Below, one piece after another: positions 8,647 through 16,364 of a stretch of DNA of 64,000 nucleotides. How positions within the stretch are numbered: position 1 is the first letter of the stretch; each line of letters begins with the position of its first letter. Below the pieces are notes generated by a model. That model had not been told where the DNA came from and ran no database searches. It saw nothing but the letters and a program-made list of their open reading frames with translations. Position numbers and translations under genes: made by a program. Source of the DNA: Streptomyces durmitorensis (lineage in GTDB: Bacteria > Actinomycetota > Actinomycetes > Streptomycetales > Streptomycetaceae); the NCBI RefSeq assembly GCF_023498005.1, contig NZ_CP097289.1:7998001-8062000 (forward strand), given 5' to 3'.

Positions 8647-10230
8647 TCACTGCTGTCCCACCCGGCCCGGCTGCAGCACCTTGGTGAACAGCACTCCGCC
8701 GCCCTCCTGCCGCAGCCGCACGGTCAGCTCGCCGCTGTCGCCGTCGATGTCGATCTCGCCGAAGTACTGCGGGGTCTCGGCCGGTGAGGTGTTGGCACGG
8801 TCCGGAGCCTTGACGAACTTCTGCTCGGCGCCGAACGTCCCGTCGAGCTTGAGCGCCGGGAAACCGCCCGCCGCGAGTGGACCGGAGACGAACTCCCAGA
8901 ACGGCGCGAAGTCCTTGAACGCCGCGCGCGAGGGGTCGTAGTGCTGCGCCGACGTGTAGTGCACGTCGGCGGTCAGCCACACCGTTCCGGTGACCTTGCG
9001 GTGCTTGATGTGCCGCAGCAGCTCGGCGATCTGCAGCTCGCGGCCCAGCGGCGCACCCGGGTCGCCCTGCGCGACGGCCTCGAAGTTGGCTGAGCCGTCC
9101 GGCACGACGAGGCCGAGGGGCATGTCGGATGCGATGACCTTCCAGGTGGCGCGCGAGCGCGACAGCTCGCGCTTGAGCCACCGCAGTTGCCGGGCGCCCA
9201 GGATGCCGGTGGCGTCGTCGGGCTGCCGGCCCGGCGAGTTGGCGTTGCGGTAGGAGCGCATGTCCAGGACGAACACGTCGAGGAGCGGTCCGTGCCGCAG
9301 CACGCGGTACACACGGCCGTCCTCGTCGCCCGGCGGGAGCGTCGAGATCGGGTAGTACTCGCTGAACGCCCGCAGGGAGCGCCCGGCGAGGACGTCCACG
9401 TTCTTCTCCGTGTAGCGGGCGTCGGTCAGGATCTGCCCCGGATACCAGTTGTTCCTCACCTCGTGGTCGTCCCACTGGACGATGGAGGGCACCTGCGCGT
9501 TGAAACGCCGCAGGTTCTCGTCGAGCAGGTTGTAGCGGAAGGCGCCGCGGAACTCCGTGAGCGACTCGGCGACCTTGGACTTCTCCTCCGTGGTCACGTT
9601 CCGCCACACCCTGCCGTCGGGCAGGGTGACGCTGGGCAGGATGGGCCCGTCGGCGTAGATGTTGTCGCCGCTGCACAGGAAGAAGTCCGGGTCCCTGCGG
9701 CGCATCTCCTCGAAGACGCGCCAGCCGCCGCGGTCCGGGTTGATGCCCCACCCCTGGCCCGCGATGTCGCCCGACCACAGGAAGCGCACCCCTTCCTTGC
9801 GCCCCTTCGGAGTCGTACGGAACGTGCCGGTGACCGGCTCTCCGGTGCGTCTGGGGTCGTCGGGGTCGGCCAGGATCACGCGGTAGTGGATCTGCTCGCC
9901 CGCGGGCAGCCCGCGCAGCCGTGTCGTCCCCGTGAAGTCGGTGTCCGGGCCGAGCACCGGGCCCTTCCAGCGGGTGGGGTTGCGGAACGACTCGGTGGCG
10001 GACGTCTCCACGGTCATGCGGGCCGGACGGTCGGAACGCACCCACACCAGGCCCGCGTGCGCGGTCACGTCACCGGCCTGCACACCCCACTCGGCGCGCG
10101 GACGTCCCGACAGGGCGAACGCGGGAGCGGCCCCGGCCAGGGACGGCACGGCCAGCGCCGCCGGAACGGCGAGCGAGCCGCGCAGCACACTGCGGCGGCG
10201 AGGGGACGGGCTCGGCTGAGGGTGGGACAT
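8647..10230 (-). CDS. phoD: Alkaline phosphatase D family protein, Tat-exported
   Basis: 527-residue secreted phosphodiesterase/phosphatase. The N-terminus has a twin-arginine signal (PSPRRRSVLRGSLAVPAALA...) with an AFA cleavage region, then the PhoD N-terminal Fn3-like domain and the metallophosphatase core: LWSGDIAGQGWG, CSGDNIYADGP, QWDDHEVRNNW and TADVHYTSAQHYD, which supply the Fe/Ca ligands of PhoD. ATG 10230 is selected by GGAGG seven bases upstream; an upstream in-frame extension at 10275 would spoil the signal peptide. Expected to release phosphate from teichoic acids or phosphodiesters outside the cell. PhoD genes in Streptomyces are PhoP-controlled; a possible PHO box lies upstream. 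Confidence 0.93.
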   Translation of the reverse strand: MSHPQPSPSPRRRSVLRGSLAVPAALAVPSLAGAAPAFALSGRPRAEWGVQAGDVTAHAGLVWVRSDRPARMTVETSATESFRNPTRWKGPVLGPDTDFTGTTRLRGLPAGEQIHYRVILADPDDPRRTGEPVTGTFRTTPKGRKEGVRFLWSGDIAGQGWGINPDRGGWRVFEEMRRRDPDFFLCSGDNIYADGPILPSVTLPDGRVWRNVTTEEKSKVAESLTEFRGAFRYNLLDENLRRFNAQVPSIVQWDDHEVRNNWYPGQILTDARYTEKNVDVLAGRSLRAFSEYYPISTLPPGDEDGRVYRVLRHGPLLDVFVLDMRSYRNANSPGRQPDDATGILGARQLRWLKRELSRSRATWKVIASDMPLGLVVPDGSANFEAVAQGDPGAPLGRELQIAELLRHIKHRKVTGTVWLTADVHYTSAQHYDPSRAAFKDFAPFWEFVSGPLAAGGFPALKLDGTFGAEQKFVKAPDRANTSPAETPQYFGEIDIDGDSGELTVRLRQEGGGVLFTKVLQPGRVGQQ

Positions 10231-10542
10231 GAATGCGCCTCCAGTGACAGGTCGGACCAGTGTGCAGGGCCACAACTAGTGGTGCGCGGCGGCGCACACA
10301 CAAACCACAAGTGAACAACTGCCCATGGGGGCAAGGGAACCGGTGTGCGAACGCTATGTCGCCCACATCGTTGTCCGCATCATCGCCCGAGGTGTCGGCT
10401 ACATCTCCGGTCGGAGGTCCCCGGTCGTAGGTACCCGGGCGCGCGACCGGGGCCGGACGGCCGATGCCCGAAGATCGTTCGCTGTCTAGGCTCGGCGTCA
10501 GCGGTGCGCGCCCGAGCGCGCCGCGTGCGAAGGGGGAGCCCC
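10231..10542. other. Intergenic region between phoD and VOC gene
   Basis: 312 bases with no gene. It holds the phoD leader and ribosome site, a possible PHO box at 10295-10316, and on the plus strand a -10-like TAGGCT at 10487-10492 about 50 bases before the VOC start, whose AGGGGGAG ribosome site lies just before ATG 10543. The rest is GC-rich without clear structure. Confidence 0.5.
10295..10316 (-). promoter_or_regulatory. Possible PHO box (PhoP binding site) upstream of phoD
   Basis: Read on the minus strand, two adjacent 11-base units, GTTCACTTGTG and GTTTGTGTGTG, lie about 65-85 bases upstream of the phoD start. The first matches the GTTCAC core of Streptomyces PhoP direct-repeat units; the second is degenerate. 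Location before phoD supports the call, but the match is partial. Confidence 0.4.
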
Positions 10543-10953
10543 ATGCCGGTCAACGGTCAGAGCCACATCCGCATCGCCCGCCCGTCCCGCGACCTCGCGG
10601 CGGCCGAGCGGTTCTGGGTGACGGGCCTCGGTCTGGACGTCGTATGGCGCTCGGAGGGCGGCGCCGCTCCCGGCGAGCACGACCTGCTCATGGCCGGATG
10701 GCCCGACGCCTCCTGGCACCTCGAACTCGTGCACGATGCGGACAAGCCGGTCCTGCCCCGCCCCACGGAGGAGGACCTGCTCGTGATCTACCTCGACGAG
10801 CCCGTCCCGGACGCGCTGGTGGCCCGCCTCGAGGCGCACGGCGGCACACGCGTCCCGTCGCCCAACCCGTACTGGAACGAGTGGGGCGTCACCGTCGAGG
10901 ACCCGGACGGCTACCGCCTGGTGCTCTGCACGCGCGCGTGGTCCAACTCCTGA
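10543..10953 (+). CDS. VOC family (glyoxalase/bleomycin-resistance-like) protein
   Basis: 136-residue single-domain vicinal-oxygen-chelate protein. The beta-alpha-beta-beta-beta pattern is visible: SHIRIARPSRDLAAAERFWVTGLGLDVVW at the start and WNEWGVTVEDPDGYRLVLC at the end, the latter holding the metal-ligand/closing strand typical of glyoxalase-fold proteins. ATG 10543 follows AGGGGGAG. The substrate is unknown; these proteins range from lyases to antibiotic-binding proteins. Its TGA is immediately followed by the TCA (stop) of the convergent MocR gene, with no spacer. Confidence 0.82.
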   Translation: MPVNGQSHIRIARPSRDLAAAERFWVTGLGLDVVWRSEGGAAPGEHDLLMAGWPDASWHLELVHDADKPVLPRPTEEDLLVIYLDEPVPDALVARLEAHGGTRVPSPNPYWNEWGVTVEDPDGYRLVLCTRAWSNS

Positions 10954-12411
10954 TCAGTCCGTCCGGGCAGCATCGGCGAGCAGCCGCACTCCCTCGGCGA
11001 TCCTGGCGGGCGTCAGATGGGCGTAGCCGAGGACAAGGCTCACTCCGGAGCCGGCCGCCGGGCCGTGTCCCACTCCGGAGTCGTCCAGCGAGCCCTGGTC
11101 GTCGGCGTAATCACTCAGCGGCCGTACCGCGACCCCGGCTGCCGACGCCCGCCGCAGGAAGGCCTCCTGCGGCCCCCGGCGTCCGGGCAGCCGGGCGATG
11201 ACGTGCAGACCGGCGGCGATGCCGGTCACCTGTGTGCCGGGAAAGTGCTCGTCGAGCGCCGCGACGAGCACGTCCCTGCGCTCCCGGTAGGCGCGCTGGC
11301 AGCGGCGCAACTGGCGGTCGTAGTCCCCGCGTTCGACGAAGCGGGCGAGCAGCGCCTGGTCGAGCGCGGGATTGCCCAGGTCCATCATGCGCTTGCGCGC
11401 GACGACCTCGTCGGTCATCGACTCCGGCACGAGCAGCCAGCCGAGGCGCAGCCCCGGAGCGAGCGACTTGCTGACCGAGCCCGTGTACGCGACGTGCCCG
11501 GGGTCGAGTCCTTGCAGCGCGCCCACCGGGGCGCGGTCGTAGCGGAAGTCCCCGTCGTAGTCGTCCTCGACGACGAGGCCGTCCACGGAGCGCGCCCAGT
11601 CGAGGAGTTCGGTGCGCCGCCGTGCCGAGTAGCCGATGCCCAGGGGGAACTGATGGGCGGGCGTGGTGACGACCGCGCGCAGACCCCGCTCCTTCAGTAC
11701 GCCGGTGACGACGCCCTCGTCGTCGACGGGGACCGGCACCGTGGCGACGTCCGCCGATGCGAACAGCTCGCCGTGCTGGGGGCTTCCGGGGTCCTCGACG
11801 CCCACGGCGCGCACCCCGCGCGCGTGGAGCACGAATCCGACCAGCGCCATGGCCTGCGCCACTCCGGAGCAGACGACGATCGACTCGGGGTCCGCGACCA
11901 CGCCACGGCGGCGTACGAGCAGTTCGGCCAGGGCCGTACGCAGCCGGGGAAGCCCGCGTGGATCCGGGTAGCCGAGAGCGTCGTGGGGCAGTTCGGCCAG
12001 GACGCCGCGGTGAGCGGCGGCCCACGCGGCGCGCGGGAACAGGGAGAGGTCGGGGGTGCCCGCGATGAAGTCCACGCGCGCGTGGACGGGACGTGGCGCC
12101 AGATCGCGTGCGCCTCGCGCGGCCGTGCGCGCGGCGCCGCCCACCCAGGTCCCCGCGCCGCGGTCGCTGCGCAGATAGCCCTCGGCCGTCAACTGCTCGT
12201 ACGCCTCGGTGACGAGCCCCCGTGACACCCCCAGATCGGCGGCGAGCTCACGGCTGGAGGGCAGCCGCGTGCCCGGTGCGAGCCGCCCCGACCTGACCGC
12301 GTCGCGCAGCGCCGACCGGAGGCTGCGGCCACGGCTGCGGGCGGGCGCGGAAGCGGCGGGGAGCAGCAGCTCCCAGGCGGCTGTCCCGGCCTTGACCGAT
12401 CTCGATGTCAC
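10954..12411 (-). CDS. MocR/PdxR-type GntR regulator with aminotransferase-like domain
   Basis: 485-residue MocR regulator. The N-terminal GntR winged helix (LRSALRDAVRSGRLAPGTRLPSSRELAADLGVSRGLVTEAYEQL) is followed by a fold-type I aminotransferase-like domain carrying the PLP lysine in TGSVSKSLAPGLRLGW and VVEDDYDGDFRYD. GTG 12411 is chosen because TGGAGG sits eight bases upstream and because three direct operator-like repeats lie between this point and the divergent transporter. The longer ATG at 12525 would overlap the transporter start and run through the repeats. It probably controls the EamA transporter in response to PLP or an amino compound (inference from family). Confidence 0.85.
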   Translation of the reverse strand: MTSRSVKAGTAAWELLLPAASAPARSRGRSLRSALRDAVRSGRLAPGTRLPSSRELAADLGVSRGLVTEAYEQLTAEGYLRSDRGAGTWVGGAARTAARGARDLAPRPVHARVDFIAGTPDLSLFPRAAWAAAHRGVLAELPHDALGYPDPRGLPRLRTALAELLVRRRGVVADPESIVVCSGVAQAMALVGFVLHARGVRAVGVEDPGSPQHGELFASADVATVPVPVDDEGVVTGVLKERGLRAVVTTPAHQFPLGIGYSARRRTELLDWARSVDGLVVEDDYDGDFRYDRAPVGALQGLDPGHVAYTGSVSKSLAPGLRLGWLLVPESMTDEVVARKRMMDLGNPALDQALLARFVERGDYDRQLRRCQRAYRERRDVLVAALDEHFPGTQVTGIAAGLHVIARLPGRRGPQEAFLRRASAAGVAVRPLSDYADDQGSLDDSGVGHGPAAGSGVSLVLGYAHLTPARIAEGVRLLADAARTD

Positions 12412-12440
12412 CGGATGCGCCTCCAGAGGAGAGAAGGGAG

Positions 12441-12516
12441 GAAGTGGTTCCCCGAAGTGGTCCCCGAGCCAGCCCCGGAAGTGGACCTTAAACCGGTCCG
12501 CTTCTCTTCCTAGCGT
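12441..12516. promoter_or_regulatory. MocR operator repeats and EamA promoter
   Basis: Three direct copies of GAAGTGG(T/A)(T/C)C at 12441-12450, 12454-12463 and 12478-12487, and one inverted copy GGTCCGCTTC at 12495-12504. MocR-type regulators bind direct repeats beside an inverted half-site. A plus-strand -10 TAGCGT at 12511-12516 lies 7 bases before the EamA ATG, giving a predicted leaderless mRNA with the operators over the -35 region. Confidence 0.6.
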
Positions 12517-12523
12517 CAGGGAC

Positions 12524-13684
12524 ATGAACGCGAACCTCACACGCGGGTCCCTGCTCGCGGCCCTCGCCTGCCTCCTCGTAGGCGGCTCCTTCACAGCCAA
12601 CAGCCTCCTGGGCGACTATCCGTACGCGGGCGGCCAGTTCCTGCGCTACGGCCTGGCCTGCCTGTTGCTCCTGCCGCTGCTCGGGCGGGGCTCCGCGGCG
12701 CCGCTCCGCCGTCTGACGCGGCGCCAGTGGGGGCGTCTTTCGGTCCTCGCCGCTGTCGGCATGGTCGGCTTCAACCTGGCGATCCTGGCCGCCGAACGCA
12801 CGGCGGAACCTGCCGTACCGGGCGTCTTCGTAGGCTGCGCCCCGGTCGTCGTGGCGGTCATCGTGCCGCTCCTTGAGGGGCGGCAGCCGCAACGGGTCGT
12901 CATGTACGGGGCGTTGATCGTGGCCGCGGGTGCCTTCACCGTGCAGGGGTGGGGCCGTACGGACGCGCTCGGCATCCTCTTCTCCGTGGGCGCGCTCGCG
13001 GGTGAGGTCGGCTTCGCGGTGCTGGCCGTCCCCGTGCTGCGGCCGCTCGGCCCGAAGCTGCTCTCTGCCACGGTGTGCGGGATCGCCGCCGCCGAGTCCG
13101 CCGTCATCGGCGTCGTGGTCGACGGCGGCCAGTGGCTGCGGGTGCCCGACACCACCGAGGCGGCGGCCCTGCTGTGGCAGGCGGCGATCGTCACCGTCAT
13201 CGGTTTCGTCTGCTGGTACTCGGGCATCCAGCACATCGGCGCCGAGCGGGCCACCCTCTTCTCCGGTCTGATCCCCGTCGCGGCGGCCTTCACCGCGCCC
13301 TTGGTCGGCACCGGCACCTACGGGGTCCCGCAGGCCGTGGGCAGTGCGCTCGTCGGTGCCGGGGTGGCCCTGGGCTCCGGGGTGCTACGCCGACGGCACG
13401 CGGCGGCACGTGTCGAGGACGACGCGCGAGACGAGCGCCGGATCGTCGTTCATCGGGACGTGCCCGCAGCCGGGAAGGCGCACCAGGCGGGCGTCGGGCA
13501 CGGCGTGCTTGGCGCGGACGCCCTGGCGGCGCAGCAGGATCCGGTCGCGCGTGCCCCACGCGACGGTGACCGCGAGTCCGGGCACGTCGTCGCTGAAGAG
13601 CACGTCGCGCCCGGCGGCGAGGGTCTGCTCGAACCCCTCGGCGTCGCGCAGCGCGAGCGTCTCGGCGACGACGGCCTCGGGTGA
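12524..13684 (+). CDS. EamA/DMT family transporter with antisense-overlapping C-terminal tail
   Basis: 386-residue drug/metabolite-type exporter: about ten hydrophobic helices in two repeats (first near residues 8-140, second near 148-290), starting MNANLTRGSLLAALACLLVGGSFTAN. The last helix ends near base 13390, but the frame has no stop until 13684, so the final roughly 85-100 hydrophilic residues are read through the complementary strand of the hydrolase gene for exactly 300 bases. DMT proteins normally end at about 300 residues; the tail is either a readthrough extension or the result of a lost stop. Divergent from a MocR regulator, which likely controls export of an amine or amino acid (inference). 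Confidence 0.82.
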   Translation: MNANLTRGSLLAALACLLVGGSFTANSLLGDYPYAGGQFLRYGLACLLLLPLLGRGSAAPLRRLTRRQWGRLSVLAAVGMVGFNLAILAAERTAEPAVPGVFVGCAPVVVAVIVPLLEGRQPQRVVMYGALIVAAGAFTVQGWGRTDALGILFSVGALAGEVGFAVLAVPVLRPLGPKLLSATVCGIAAAESAVIGVVVDGGQWLRVPDTTEAAALLWQAAIVTVIGFVCWYSGIQHIGAERATLFSGLIPVAAAFTAPLVGTGTYGVPQAVGSALVGAGVALGSGVLRRRHAAARVEDDARDERRIVVHRDVPAAGKAHQAGVGHGVLGADALAAQQDPVARAPRDGDRESGHVVAEEHVAPGGEGLLEPLGVAQRERLGDDGLG

Positions 13685-14230
13685 ACGGCGCCCCGGGTGG
13701 GCGTAGATGGAGCTGGTGAGCGCCGCCCGCCCGGCCACCGTCCGCGAGAGCCGCTCGATCAGCGGCAGCGGAAGCAGCCGCGCCCCGTGCCGCATCGCGA
13801 GCAGGGTGTTGAACGCGTACCGCCGCTCCCCGGGCGTCCAGAAACCGGCGGGGGACAGCGCGGTGACGGAGCGCACGAGCTTCTCGCGGCCGAGCTCCAG
13901 GGCGAGCAGGCCGCCCAGTGAGTTGCCCGCCACGTGCGGGCGCTCGATCTCCAGCGCCTCGCACTGCGCGCCGAGCACGGACACCACGGTCGCTATGTCG
14001 TAGGGCAGCCCTTCGGGGAGCGCGGGGGACTCCCCGAAGCCCGGCAGGTCCACGGCGATCACGTCGTACTCGGCGGCCAGAATGCCGAACACCGGGTCCC
14101 ACGCCTGGCGGTGGTGGCCGATGCCGTGCAGCAGGAGCAGCGGCTCGCCCTCGCCCGCGCGTTCGTAGGCGACGGACAGCGTCCGCGGGCCGCCGGGGGA
14201 ATCGACGCTGAAGGACACCTCTGCGGCCAT
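13385..14230 (-). CDS. Alpha/beta fold hydrolase
   Basis: 281-residue alpha/beta hydrolase. The oxyanion strand LLLLHGIGHHRQAWDPVF, the nucleophile elbow GNSLGG, the acid in WGTRDRILL and the histidine in PGCGHVPMND give a complete catalytic triad. No signal peptide. ATG 14230 has GGAG at good distance; an upstream in-frame start exists at 14281 but lies in the promoter region. Similar to epoxide-hydrolase or meta-cleavage hydrolase branches; substrate unknown. Its 3' 300 bases are overlapped by the antisense end of the EamA frame. Divergent from the sigma factor gene. Confidence 0.83.
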   Translation of the reverse strand: MAAEVSFSVDSPGGPRTLSVAYERAGEGEPLLLLHGIGHHRQAWDPVFGILAAEYDVIAVDLPGFGESPALPEGLPYDIATVVSVLGAQCEALEIERPHVAGNSLGGLLALELGREKLVRSVTALSPAGFWTPGERRYAFNTLLAMRHGARLLPLPLIERLSRTVAGRAALTSSIYAHPGRRSPEAVVAETLALRDAEGFEQTLAAGRDVLFSDDVPGLAVTVAWGTRDRILLRRQGVRAKHAVPDARLVRLPGCGHVPMNDDPALVSRVVLDTCRRVPSA

Positions 14231-14410
14231 TGCTGCTCCAGTCCCCGCCGCCTGGCGACGGTCCTCAGATACCTTAGACACCTTGTCAGCAACAATTACC
14301 GCTCAGTAGCCCCCAGTTCAAGAGGGGGGGCAACGGTCGCCGGGCGGATGTGGGGCGCGCCGCACCTGTATTGCCTGGACAGCCGGTGGCCCGTCGGCTG
14401 GGATGGAGAG

Positions 14411-15304
14411 GTGGCAGCAACCGACACCGCTATCGACGTCTTCGAAGAGCACCGGCCCGTCCTGATGGGCGTGGCCTACCGCATGCTCGGCAGGGTGGTC
14501 GACGCGGAGGACGTCGTGCAGGACGCCTGGCTGCGCTGGTCGGCGGCCGACCAGGCACAAGTACGCGAACCGCGTGCCTACTTGGTGCGCGTCACCACCC
14601 GGCTCGCCATCGACCGGCTGCGCCACGTGCAGGCGCGGCGCGAGCACTACGTGGGCCCCTGGCTGCCCGAACCACTCGTCACCGACTACGGACCGACCGT
14701 CCCGGACACCGCCGAGCAGGCCGTGCTCGCCGATTCCGTGTCCATCGCCGTCCTGGTCGTCCTGGAGTCCCTCTCGCCCCTGGAGCGCGCGGTGTTCGTG
14801 CTGCGGGAGGCCTTCGGGTTCCCGTTCTCCGAGATCGCCCTCACGCTGGACCGCGGCGAGCCGGCCGTGCGGCAGCTCGCCGCGCGGGCCCGCAAGCACG
14901 TCGACGAGGGAAGGCCGCGCTATGAGGTGGATCCGGACGAACGCCGGAACCTGACCGAGCGGTTCCTCGCCGCGGCGGCCGACGGCGACCTGGAAGGGCT
15001 GATGTCCCTGCTCGCGCCGGACGTACGCCTGGTCGGCGACAGCGGCGGAAAGGCCAAGGCGCCGCTGCGCGTCATCGAGACGGCCGACAAGGTGGGCCGC
15101 TTCCTCGACGGCGTGGCCCGCTCGGGCCTGCGGGAGGGGGCGGAACTGGAGGTCCGGTTCCTGGAGCTCAACGGCGCGGACTCCGTGCTTCTCCTGGTGG
15201 ACGGCAAACCGGACTCCGTCTTCCAACTGGACGTCGTCGACGGGCAGATCGCGAGCGTCTACATCATCCGCAACCCGGACAAGCTGGTCGGGTTCTCCTC
15301 CTAG
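14411..15304 (+). CDS. ECF41-type RNA polymerase sigma factor with SnoaL-like C-terminal domain (SigJ-like)
   Basis: 297-residue extracytoplasmic-function sigma factor. Regions 2 (RPVLMGVAYRMLGRVVDAEDVVQDAWLRW) and 4 (LSPLERAVFVLREAFGFPFSEIALTL) are intact. The C-terminal NTF2/SnoaL-like extension, which replaces an anti-sigma factor in ECF41, carries the group's marks: WLPEP in the linker, DSGGKAKAP (usual DGGGK) and NPDKL near the end. GTG 14411 is the only start before region 2. ECF41 genes usually neighbour a carboxymuconolactone decarboxylase, oxidoreductase or epimerase target; none is here, although an alpha/beta hydrolase is divergent. I could not find the TGTCACA/CGTC autoregulatory promoter upstream. 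A terminator follows. Confidence 0.9.
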   Translation: MAATDTAIDVFEEHRPVLMGVAYRMLGRVVDAEDVVQDAWLRWSAADQAQVREPRAYLVRVTTRLAIDRLRHVQARREHYVGPWLPEPLVTDYGPTVPDTAEQAVLADSVSIAVLVVLESLSPLERAVFVLREAFGFPFSEIALTLDRGEPAVRQLAARARKHVDEGRPRYEVDPDERRNLTERFLAAAADGDLEGLMSLLAPDVRLVGDSGGKAKAPLRVIETADKVGRFLDGVARSGLREGAELEVRFLELNGADSVLLLVDGKPDSVFQLDVVDGQIASVYIIRNPDKLVGFSS

Positions 15305-15351
15305 AGGGCTCCCCGGCAGCCTCCCGGACAACAGGTGGCAGGCCCCCCGTC

Positions 15352-15380
15352 ACCCCCGTTCACGCAGAGCGGGGGTTTTG
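15352..15380 (+). terminator. Intrinsic terminator after ECF41 sigma gene
   Basis: Perfect 7-bp stem ACCCCCG (15352-15358) / CGGGGGT (15370-15376) with an 11-base loop, followed by TTTTGT. About 48 bases after the sigma-factor stop codon. Confidence 0.75.
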
Positions 15381-15469
15381 TCTTGTTCGCTACGCGCGCG
15401 CGACCCGACATCAACACCGCGTGAATGCTCTGTGGCATCGTCCCTGTGCGCGCTGTAACGGATCGAGGA

Positions 15470-15504
15470 TTGGTCTTGACCAAGGGTGGGTGCCGCTCTA
15501 TCGT
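15470..15504 (+). promoter_or_regulatory. Promoter with DasR-like operator upstream of GntR gene
   Basis: TTGGTCTTGACCAA at 15470-15483 is an inverted repeat (TTGGTC/GACCAA) very close to the dre site bound by DasR-type GntR/UTRA regulators. It covers a -35 TTGACC (15476-15481), 17 bases from a -10 TATCGT (15499-15504). Predicted autoregulation of the downstream GntR gene; a roughly 70-base AT-richer leader follows. Confidence 0.65.
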
Positions 15505-15581
15505 CGCAGAGATAGTGCAGGAACCTTTAATAAACAAGGGCGCTAAAAAGCCGCCGGCACACGGCGATTGCGGAGGACAGG

Positions 15582-16343
15582 GTGGGGACCACGCAGCTGG
15601 AAACGGCACCGGAGCCGAAGTACTGGCACCTCAAGACCGTGCTCAGCGAGGCACTCGACTCAGAGTTCGCCGTCGGCGAGATCCTGCCCAACGAGCGTGA
15701 TCTCGCGGCCCGGTTCGGCGTGGCCCGCGCCACGCTCCGCCAGGCACTGGAGCAGCTGGAGCTGGAAGGCAGGCTGCATCGCCGCCGCGGGGTCGGCACG
15801 ACCGTCGCCCCGCCGCGGATGGGTGTGGCCGTCGGATCCGCACAAGGCACGTGGCCGGGCGAGGTCGGCGACGCCTGGCAGCCCGCTGACTGCGCACCGG
15901 CGGTCCCGCCCGCCGAGGTGGCCCGCATGCTGGAGACCGGCCCCGACGAGCAGGTGCACGTGGTGCGTCGTACGCGCGTCTCGCACGGCCAGCCCGTGGC
16001 CGCCGAGCTGCTGTACGTGTCGACGTCGTCCGTCCCGGAGCTCTCCGCCATCGACGCCCCGTCCGGACCGTCACGCGCGCGTGGCGTGCTGCGCGAACTG
16101 CACCGGCTCGGCCTCGAAGGACAGGACCGCGCCGTCGAGCTCGGCTCCGCCCGCGCGGACGACGCCAAGGCGCTCGACCGTCTCCCCGGAGCCCCGGTCC
16201 TCGTCGTGACGACCCGCTTCCTCGCCGAGGGACGCACCGCCGCGGTGTCCGTGGCGACGTACCGCGCCGACACCTGCCGCCTCACGTTCGGTGACGCGGG
16301 CGGCGTCGAGATCCACCACGGCCCGGAGCGCCGGGCCTCCTGA
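15582..16343 (+). CDS. GntR family regulator with UTRA domain
   Basis: 253-residue HutC/DasR-type regulator: winged helix near residues 10-75 (ALDSEFAVGEILPNERDLAARFGVARATLRQALEQLELEGRLHRRRGVGTTVA) and a C-terminal UTRA effector domain ending VATYRADTCRLTF. GTG 15582 follows GGAGGA. It is not DasR itself by sequence, but the operator-like palindrome on its own promoter resembles dre, so its ligand may be a phosphorylated sugar or amino sugar (inference). Convergent with a ROK regulator, with 21 bases between stops. Confidence 0.88.
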   Translation: MGTTQLETAPEPKYWHLKTVLSEALDSEFAVGEILPNERDLAARFGVARATLRQALEQLELEGRLHRRRGVGTTVAPPRMGVAVGSAQGTWPGEVGDAWQPADCAPAVPPAEVARMLETGPDEQVHVVRRTRVSHGQPVAAELLYVSTSSVPELSAIDAPSGPSRARGVLRELHRLGLEGQDRAVELGSARADDAKALDRLPGAPVLVVTTRFLAEGRTAAVSVATYRADTCRLTFGDAGGVEIHHGPERRAS

Positions 16344-16364
16344 CCTCGGCGTCGGCGCGGCGCC

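Noticed and set aside
14270..14350. ATACCTT/ACACCTT repeats between hydrolase and sigma gene as an ECF41 or TetR operator
   Set aside because: Too short and degenerate to assign; no TGTCACA motif was found.
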